Positions 8,001 to 12,106 of a DNA stretch of 12,106 nucleotides are shown here, in pieces (within the stretch, counting starts at the first letter, position 1; every line of letters begins with the position of its first letter). Position numbers and translations under genes: made by a program. Location of the stretch: positions 1 through 12,106 of the forward strand of contig QMSF01000008.1 in assembly GCA_003649565.1 (NCBI GenBank), written 5' to 3'. Under the pieces are notes generated by a model. It was not told where the DNA came from. It worked only from the letters and a program-made list of their open reading frames with translations, and ran no database searches. Source of the stretch: Thermoprotei archaeon (lineage in GTDB: Archaea > Thermoproteota > Methanomethylicia > Nezhaarchaeales > WYZ-LMO8).

Positions 8001-11000
8001 CTGAACACTGGGTGGCTGTGCTGGGAGTTGGGCTGGTTGCTGTAGGAGAGGTAGAAGAAGCAGATAATGACTGAGAAGAAGCAGTGAGTGCTACTGAGGA
8101 AACGCTCGGCGAAGGAGAACTAACTGAAGGGGAAGTAGAACTAACTGAACTACAGCCAGAGATATTTCCAGAAGAATCCAATTTAACAACAAAAACATCA
8201 AAACCTCCCGCCCCGTAGCTATCTGTAAACCCAGTTATAACATAACTGCCGTCAGAGGTTTGCTGGATAGAATAGCTACACTCATAATCTGCTCCTCCAA
8301 TTGTTTTTGCCCAGGAAAAATTGCCAGAAGAGTCCAATTTAACAACGAAAACATCAGAATTTCCCGCGCCGTAGCTATATGTAGACCCAGTTATCACATA
8401 ACCGCCATCAGAGGCTTGCTGGATAGAACGGCCATAATCACTATTTGTTCCCCCAATTGTCTTTGCCCAGGAAAGATTGCCAGAAGAGTCCAATTTAACA
8501 GCGAAAACATCAGCATTTCCCGCGCCGTAGCTACCTGTGTGTCCGGCTATAACATAACCGCCATCAGAGGTTTGCTGGATAGAATTACCATAACCATAAC
8601 TTGCTCCTCCAATTGTTTTTGCCCAGGAAAGATTGCCAGAAGAGTCCAATTTAACAACGAAAACATCGAAATCTCCCGCGCCGTAGCTATCTGTAGACCC
8701 AGTTATAACATAACCGCCGTCAGAGGTTTGCTGGATAGAATAGCCATAATCATCACTTGCTCCTCCAATTGTTTTTGCCCAGGAAAGATTGCCAGAAGAG
8801 TCCAATTTAACAACGAAAACATCGGAACCCCCCGCGGCGTAGCTTTTTGTCTCTCCGGTTACAACATAACCGCCACCAGAGGTTTGCTGGATAGAATAGC
8901 CATAATCATAATCTGCTCCTCCAATTGTTTTTGCCCAGGAAAGATTGCCAGAAGAGTCCAATTTAACAACGAAAACATCATAATCTCCCGCGTCGTAGTT
9001 ACCTGTATATCCGGCTATAACATAACCGCCATCAGAGGTTTGCTGGATAGAATAGCCATAATCATAATCTGCTCCTCCAATTGTTTTTGCCCAGGAAAGA
9101 TTGCCAGAAGAGTCCAATTTAACAACGAAAACATCAGCATTTCCCGCGCCGTAGCTACCTGTAGACCCAGTTATCACATAACCGCCATCAGAGGTTTGCT
9201 GGATAGAACGGCCAAAATCATCACTTGCTCCCCCAATTGCTTTCTGAAATAAAGAGCCTCTTTGCTTAACTATCACTGCGGCTTGAGTCTTGGTAAGATT
9301 CTGAATTGTCAATTTGCTAGTAACATCAGTTGTACCAACCCCAACATTGCCTGAAGCATCAATAACAAAGGGAGTAGCATCTGATGCTTCATCTTCAACC
9401 AAAAGGGTATTTCCTGTGCCAAGATTGGTAAGAGTGAAAGCAGTAGAAGTAGCAGAAGAAGTATTTTTGAGTTCTATTATTGCTCCTGTGCCATTTTGGG
9501 TGACAGTTAAAGCAGAAATTGAAGAAGTTTCAAAAATAGAAATTCTCCCTTGAGAGTAAATTCCGCCAGGTCCTACATTAAAGCCATTTCTAACGTAAAG
9601 ATTATTTCCAATCTCGCCATTTTCTGAAACTTTTAAGTGTGATGTCCACATTGCTCCAATTTTAGCGGTAGGAGTATTAATTCCTGAAATATCAAAAATA
9701 TGAAAAGAATCAGTGCCATCTTCTACTACATAGGCATATTTACCTGAAACGTAAACTCCATAAGGACCGTTAGCAGTCAAATTATAAGAAGAAACATAAG
9801 TAGGAGAAGTAGGATCAGAAACATCTAAAATAGTGAACTTACCATCAACACAAACTGCAATATAAGCATAATCTCCTGAAATAACCACTCTTCGCGGACC
9901 TTCTAAGTAATCAGTGCTTTGGTAGGAGCCAACATAAGTGGGATTGGTGGGATCAGAAACATCTAAAATAGTCAAACGATTAGAATTATCTACTGTCACA
10001 TAGGCATACTTTCCAGAAACATAAACGTGTTGGGGATAATCAAGATAAGTAGAGTTGTTATAAGAGCCAACATAAGTAGGATTGGTGGGGTCGGAGATAT
10101 CAATAATAGTCAATCTGTCATTAGTTCCGGCAAATCCAGAAGCGGCCACATAAGCATATTTACCTTTAACATATACTCCAATTGGAGCATCAAGATAAGT
10201 AGAATTGCTATAAGAACCAACATAAGTGGGATTGGTGGGATCAGAGATATCAATGATAGTTAATTTATCACCAAGATAGCTTGTAACATAGGCATACTTT
10301 CCAGAAACATAAACATCTTGCGGCATATCAAGATAAGTAGAACTTATATAAGATCCAACATAGGTAGGAGAGTTAGGATTTGAAACATCAATTATTGTTA
10401 GGGCATCTACACCTGGAGCGGTTACATAAGCATATTTACCTACAACTTTAACAGAGAAAGCAAAATCTAAGTAAGTAGAATTACAATAAGAACTCTCATA
10501 AACTGGATCTTCTGGATCAGAAACATCAAAAATTGTTAAGCAATCTCCAGCTGAAGCTGTCAAATATGCGTATTTACCTGAAACATATACATCTGCAACT
10601 CCATCAAGATAGGTGCTACTACTTGTAGAACTTTTTAGCGTGGGTTGAGGACTAGTTTGCAAAAGATTACCTTTGTCTATGTGAAGTTTTGCTGTTGGTG
10701 CTGCCGTCCCAATACCCACATTACCATTAGCGCTCAAAACTAATTGGTTTGAGTTGCCGGTGGTAAAGAAGGTGGTAGTGGCAGAACCCTCAAGGGTGTG
10801 AGAGCCAATGGTTATTGTTGAGCCAAAAGTACCAGTAGCAGCATAAATGTTTGCCCATTTATATGTATCAGACCCTAAATCGTAGGTAGTAGTGGTAGCA
10901 GGTAGAATATTGCCTGCCACAGTAACATTTCCACCGTCAGCAATTTTGAAAACCGTTGTTCCCGCATCTTTGAATTCAACAATGTTACCTGTTCCATTTT

Positions 11001-12106
11001 GAGTAACAGTGAGGGCGGTTTGAGAACCAGAGGCCTCAACTTCAAACCAATCTCTTTGTTGAATGGTGGTATTAGTACCAGCATCATTAATAGCGCCCGA
11101 AGTATTACCAGAAAGTTCATTAGAAGCAATATAGTTCGCATCTGAAGCTGTATTGCCTACATTTATTCCATACTGACTATTGCCCGTACACCGGTTTCCT
11201 ACTATGATATTGTAATCTGCGAAGAGGAGATAGATTCCATTATTATTCGAATTGGTCTGGTTTCCTGTTATTGTGTTGTTGTCTGAGCCGTTGTAAAGAT
11301 AGATTCCATAAACGCTATTCGAATTAGCCTGGTTTCCTGTTATTGTGTTGTTGTCTGAGCCGTTGAGCCAGATTCCCATATCACCGTTCGAATTGGTCTG
11401 GTTTCCTGTTATTGTGTTGTTGTCTGAGTAGTAGAGATAGATTCCGTCATCATCATTCGAATTGGTCTGGTTTCCTGTTATTGTGTTGTTGTCTGAGTAG
11501 TAGAGGCGTATTCCATCAATTTTGGTGTTGTGCACATAGCAATTAATTACAGCAGATTTCGTTATCTCTGCTCCGCTACCGCCATAGAAGTAAATACCAT
11601 GAATGCCTGGTATTATCTGATTTGCTTTATTTCCGTCTATCTGCAAATCTCTAATTGTAATACCTGATAAAGCGGTGGCTCCATCTCCAACCCGAATAAC
11701 ATCAGTATCGGCGCTATTAACCAAAAATAACTTTGTTCCCCAGCCAGCTCCCATCAAAATAACATTGGATTTCAGAATATCAATTGAGGAGCCAATATTG
11801 TAGGTTCCTTCAAGAAGATAAACAATACCTCCTGTTGAGGGTAAATCATTGATGGCTTGTTCTATTTCATCTTCACAAGATGTGCCAGAACAGACATAGT
11901 CTGCTTTCTGATAATTCTGGCTACTGGTAGCTGCCACTATCTTTGTGGCCACAGTTCTATCTGCTTGCCATTTGGAGTTGGCGTAGATATAAAGCTGTTT
12001 TGTATCTGTTCTGAAAAACATTTCTCCTTCAGCTGGTGAAGAAGGAAAAGAGGTCCCTCCAGAAATCTTCAAGGTTTTGTCAGTATCAATGATGACATTT
12101 CCTGAA
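5059..12106 (-). CDS. Giant mosaic fibre/adhesin-like surface protein, 5' end missing
   Basis: 2348 codons are visible. The frame is open to the right edge (SGNVIIDTDKT precedes TTG at 12072), so that TTG is probably an internal Leu. Residues counted from it: 1-37 tail-fibre-like (FFRTDTKQLYIYANSKW); 58-345 pectate-lyase-like beta-helix with NosD-type repeats; 485-810 seven LVIVD-type propeller repeats; 941-1303 seven 52-residue QQTSDGGYVITG repeats; 1304-1355 Ser/Thr/Pro linker; 1480-1630 galactose-binding-like; 1805-1967 Peptidase_G2-like (GRVPVKV, GKVMVFVNPHW); 1994-2060 helical; 2069-2122 TSP1-like (WQCTDW, TRTC); 2123-2176 Gly/Asn/Ser/Thr linker; 2177-2207 Cys motif (GGYWY); 2215-2276 MopRAM calcium-type motif; then a Cys-rich end without LPXTG. 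Between them lie beta segments with GNVGIGTTTPSAKL and LTVTQNGTG motifs. It is probably secreted and surface-displayed for attachment. No signal peptide is visible because the N-terminus is missing. Confidence 0.9.
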   Translation of the reverse strand, partial: SGNVIIDTDKTLKISGGTSFPSSPAEGEMFFRTDTKQLYIYANSKWQADRTVATKIVAATSSQNYQKADYVCSGTSCEDEIEQAINDLPSTGGIVYLLEGTYNIGSSIDILKSNVILMGAGWGTKLFLVNSADTDVIRVGDGATALSGITIRDLQIDGNKANQIIPGIHGIYFYGGSGAEITKSAVINCYVHNTKIDGIRLYYSDNNTITGNQTNSNDDDGIYLYYSDNNTITGNQTNSNGDMGIWLNGSDNNTITGNQANSNSVYGIYLYNGSDNNTITGNQTNSNNNGIYLLFADYNIIVGNRCTGNSQYGINVGNTASDANYIASNELSGNTSGAINDAGTNTTIQQRDWFEVEASGSQTALTVTQNGTGNIVEFKDAGTTVFKIADGGNVTVAGNILPATTTTYDLGSDTYKWANIYAATGTFGSTITIGSHTLEGSATTTFFTTGNSNQLVLSANGNVGIGTAAPTAKLHIDKGNLLQTSPQPTLKSSTSSSTYLDGVADVYVSGKYAYLTASAGDCLTIFDVSDPEDPVYESSYCNSTYLDFAFSVKVVGKYAYVTAPGVDALTIIDVSNPNSPTYVGSYISSTYLDMPQDVYVSGKYAYVTSYLGDKLTIIDISDPTNPTYVGSYSNSTYLDAPIGVYVKGKYAYVAASGFAGTNDRLTIIDISDPTNPTYVGSYNNSTYLDYPQHVYVSGKYAYVTVDNSNRLTILDVSDPTNPTYVGSYQSTDYLEGPRRVVISGDYAYIAVCVDGKFTILDVSDPTSPTYVSSYNLTANGPYGVYVSGKYAYVVEDGTDSFHIFDISGINTPTAKIGAMWTSHLKVSENGEIGNNLYVRNGFNVGPGGIYSQGRISIFETSSISALTVTQNGTGAIIELKNTSSATSTAFTLTNLGTGNTLLVEDEASDATPFVIDASGNVGVGTTDVTSKLTIQNLTKTQAAVIVKQRGSLFQKAIGGASDDFGRSIQQTSDGGYVITGSTGSYGAGNADVFVVKLDSSGNLSWAKTIGGADYDYGYSIQQTSDGGYVIAGYTGNYDAGDYDVFVVKLDSSGNLSWAKTIGGADYDYGYSIQQTSGGGYVVTGETKSYAAGGSDVFVVKLDSSGNLSWAKTIGGASDDYGYSIQQTSDGGYVITGSTDSYGAGDFDVFVVKLDSSGNLSWAKTIGGASYGYGNSIQQTSDGGYVIAGHTGSYGAGNADVFAVKLDSSGNLSWAKTIGGTNSDYGRSIQQASDGGYVITGSTYSYGAGNSDVFVVKLDSSGNFSWAKTIGGADYECSYSIQQTSDGSYVITGFTDSYGAGGFDVFVVKLDSSGNISGCSSVSSTSPSVSSPSPSVSSVALTASSQSLSASSTSPTATSPTPSTATQCSADLDFTPLTLFKQGGLGIGVTSTQYQLEVAGKIKVQGICLGSSCYSSIPEVPWQLSGDNIVYNRGNVGIGTTTPSAKLTVTQSGTGDIIDLRAGATSVFTLTSADRLRLRDGLLATFGGFNDQVLDDFEDGDISNWISSDSSNTTLTTTTSAKVNDIAFVIQTAVGASNNDTATTTPSVTDWSSYERLGFWIKAEYTTTSTDATTTQIISVQEEDAGGTHTHNITIQEMEEWQYEEWDISSFATSTTSWLGFRIDNDYGSPKFYIDQIRLYGSAERSSDLFVDSDGSLNILAQKEIQLTRTTEGSALPGLTVGTANVVLHQPLEVDVAGDVGIDYDLYFANAGLSTISSEGPLKISAGDANSYENLTLTTGGTGDIIMDIASSTIGFKVLGSSGYVFELTPAGYVGIGTTTPNHLLTVGESGDASSTYRLGVYGSIRATGSIDANQSFDIAEAYPIDSQCEKENNCPEVGDVVSIGENSLLEKSSIPYDEKLIGVISENPAFSIGAWNMATSSRLVALAGRVPVKVSLENGPIEAGDLLTSASSTPGAAMKATEPGRVIGIALEPFNGTTTQCSNSNDQNSTSSNSGICNLEFGNSLPIGKVMVFVNPHWSIGQLTEDGLLALNDSTTTASSSTEETSILDRFTLAVKSSLQKLGLFVEEGVAKVKELFAKKVITNQICLEDENGSTTCITKAELDRLLKERNLSGAGGASCTPNWQCTDWSPLPENVCAGESFTQTRTCTDLNNCGVGNGKPEETKNATGTKDCSGNNGGSGGGSGTGDNNNSGGEATSTSSTTASTTDSATDSTTTSTTSTEQTETSCDNQHLDLCDSETDCVNAGGYWYDDKCNTECQKQIFYLDSDGDGFGDSNTSTSTCQQPAGYVTDNTDCDDTNPTINPSATEICDGIDNNCDGNIDENCDCGVTSCDPDGTLHLVGECPNPCLGADGCGTCTPTCTCQDGYSDCDDDLSNGCETPSSTCPTS
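5245..5430 (-). other. MopRAM-type putative calcium-binding motif
   Basis: Residues 2215-2276 of the giant protein run DSDGDGFGD, then NTDCDDTNPTINPSATEICD and GIDNNCDGNIDENCDC. This matches the putative metal-binding motif of secreted bacterial proteins, where Asp-rich loops coordinate calcium and paired Cys form disulfides. All the Asp and Cys positions I expect are present. Confidence 0.85.
5707..5868 (-). other. TSP1-like cysteine domain
   Basis: Residues 2069-2122 run from CTPNWQCTDWSPLPENVC through TQTRTCTDLNNC to the final C of TKDC. The W-C-W-S plus TRTC arrangement resembles thrombospondin type 1-like modules found in secreted proteins. Six cysteines fit three disulfides. Confidence 0.6.
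6172..6660 (-). other. Peptidase_G2-like domain with an in-frame repeat insertion
   Basis: Residues 1805-1967 carry FDIAEAYP, the VGDVVSIGE segment, YDEKLIGVISENP, VALAGRVPVKVS, GDLLTSAS and VIGIALEP, then after an insertion GKVMVFVNPHWS. This resembles the autoproteolytic or chaperone-like domain of phage fibres and of many CPR fibre proteins. About 30 residues (1925-1956) separate IALEPFN from GKVMVFVN, two segments I expect to be nearly adjacent. Proteolytic activity cannot be judged from the sequence alone. Confidence 0.6.
6214..6250. repeat. Heptamer array D (GGAATTT type), inside the giant gene
   Basis: On the minus strand the units read GGAATTT, GTAATTT, GGAATTT, GGAAATT, encoding GICNLEFGN. 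On its upstream side in the gene (6251-6300) the sequence is also loosely heptameric and encodes a low-complexity Ser/Asn/Thr stretch. The array lies between two conserved segments of the Peptidase_G2-like domain. Confidence 0.7.
7183..7635 (-). other. Galactose-binding-like (jelly-roll) domain
   Basis: Residues 1480-1630 start VLDDFEDGDISNWISS and end KFYIDQIRLYG. This framing, with an acidic opening, WSSYERLGFWIKA in the middle and a YIDQIRL final strand, is typical of jelly-roll carbohydrate-binding-like modules. The opening DDFEDGDIS also occurs in the second ConA part of the neighbouring DUF2341/LamG protein. Ligand unknown. Confidence 0.55.
8164..9252 (-). repeat. Seven tandem 156-bp repeats (52-residue propeller-type blades)
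   Basis: Unit boundaries: 9252-9100 (51 codons), 9099-8944, 8943-8788, 8787-8632, 8631-8476, 8475-8320, 8319-8164. Each reads roughly WAKTIGG..DYG.SIQQTSD, GGYVITG.T.SYGAG.., DVFVVKLDSSGN. DNA identity between units is high (the stretch encoding VVKLDSSGNLSWAKTIGG is nearly invariant), while residues after IGGA and around GAG vary. Seven units suggest one closed seven-bladed propeller. The repeat is of the SBBP-like type found in bacterial and archaeal surface proteins. Confidence 0.85.
9643..10620 (-). repeat. Seven LVIVD-type beta-propeller repeats
   Basis: Residues 485-810 contain seven units of about 46 residues (one of 50): STYLD.P..VYVSGKYAYV, then LTIIDISDPTNPTYVGSY. The fourth unit has a small loop insertion (SGFAGTND). 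The last two units diverge (TDYLEGPRRVV and TANGPYGVYV). Seven units fit a complete propeller. LVIVD repeats occur in surface proteins of bacteria and archaea; their ligands are mostly unknown. Confidence 0.85.
11038..11901 (-). other. Pectate-lyase-superfamily beta-helix domain
   Basis: Residues 58-345 start DYVCSGTSCEDEIEQAIND, then GGIVYLLEGTYNI and VILMGAGWGT, the usual N-terminal cap of Pectate_lyase_3/NosD-like proteins. The coils follow and the domain ends near TTIQQRDWFEVEAS. No catalytic residues can be assigned. In phage fibres and adhesins such helices often bind or cleave polysaccharide. Confidence 0.8.
11170..11514 (-). repeat. 69-bp tandem repeats of the beta-helix (NosD-type coils)
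   Basis: Residues 187-301 form five 23-residue coils. The first four (187-278) follow GIYLYYSDNNTITGNQTNSN and are almost identical in DNA over about 40 bases. The fifth (GIYLLFADYNIIVGNRCTGN) is diverged. Differences among the first four cluster in two to four residues per coil (DDD, GDM, SVY, NNN and the YY/NG positions). Each unit is one turn of a right-handed parallel beta-helix. Confidence 0.9.

Noticed and set aside
8260..9252. A 330-codon open frame on the plus strand with regular repeats (CSSNCFCPGKIARRVQFNN)
   Set aside because: It is the antisense of the 156-bp tandem repeats. Because each unit is a multiple of three and lacks antisense stops, the frame stays open through all copies. 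Sense-strand propeller motifs explain the sequence.
11170..11514. CRISPR array, suggested by regular 69-bp spacing of a near-identical segment
   Set aside because: The repeats and intervening bases form one continuous reading frame of NosD-type beta-helix coils, and the spacers are not independent sequences.

Overview
The window is an accessory, surface-protein region with every supported gene on the minus strand. The organism is most probably a Candidate Phyla Radiation (Patescibacteria, Parcubacteria-like) bacterium. This is inferred from the AT-rich sequence, the giant mosaic fibre with GNVGIGTTTPSAKL-type motifs, the GRVPVKV / GKVMVFVNPHW domain, the DUF2341 plus LamG architecture, and the four-helix-bundle genes set in heptamer-rich intergenic DNA. 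No rRNA, tRNA, CRISPR or conserved housekeeping gene is present to confirm it.

In transcription order (right to left) the layout is: (1) a giant fibre or adhesin-like gene, 5059 to the right edge, with its 5' end missing; (2) a short intergenic stretch with a weak terminator-like hairpin; (3) a 134-residue four-helix-bundle protein gene, 4513-4917, whose start and stop codons both lie in degenerate 7-bp repeat arrays that are inverted relative to each other; (4) a 1440-residue membrane-anchored DUF2341/LamG protein, 124-4446; (5) another heptamer array, from which a second four-helix-bundle gene appears to start (1-94, cut by the left edge).

The two large proteins are extracytoplasmic repeat and domain mosaics. 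The giant one carries a pectate-lyase-like beta-helix, two different seven-repeat propeller-like arrays (LVIVD type and a 52-residue QQTSDGGYVITG type), tail-fibre-like beta segments, a galactose-binding-like domain, a Peptidase_G2-like domain, a helical segment, a TSP1-like Cys domain and a MopRAM calcium-type motif. The smaller one carries two DUF2341+ConA modules and four LamG domains. Together they look like attachment or glycan-contact machinery. No enzymatic role can be assigned.

The most unusual signal is a family of degenerate heptamer arrays (GGAAATT, ATTTGAG and GGAATTT flavours). They lie between genes around both four-helix-bundle genes and also occur in frame inside both surface-protein genes. 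One in-frame copy interrupts a conserved domain, and a short copy sits at the edge of a DUF2341 module nested inside a LamG domain. This resembles a mobile or recombinogenic repeat system associated with four-helix-bundle proteins. That interpretation is inference; the repeats and their positions are read directly.
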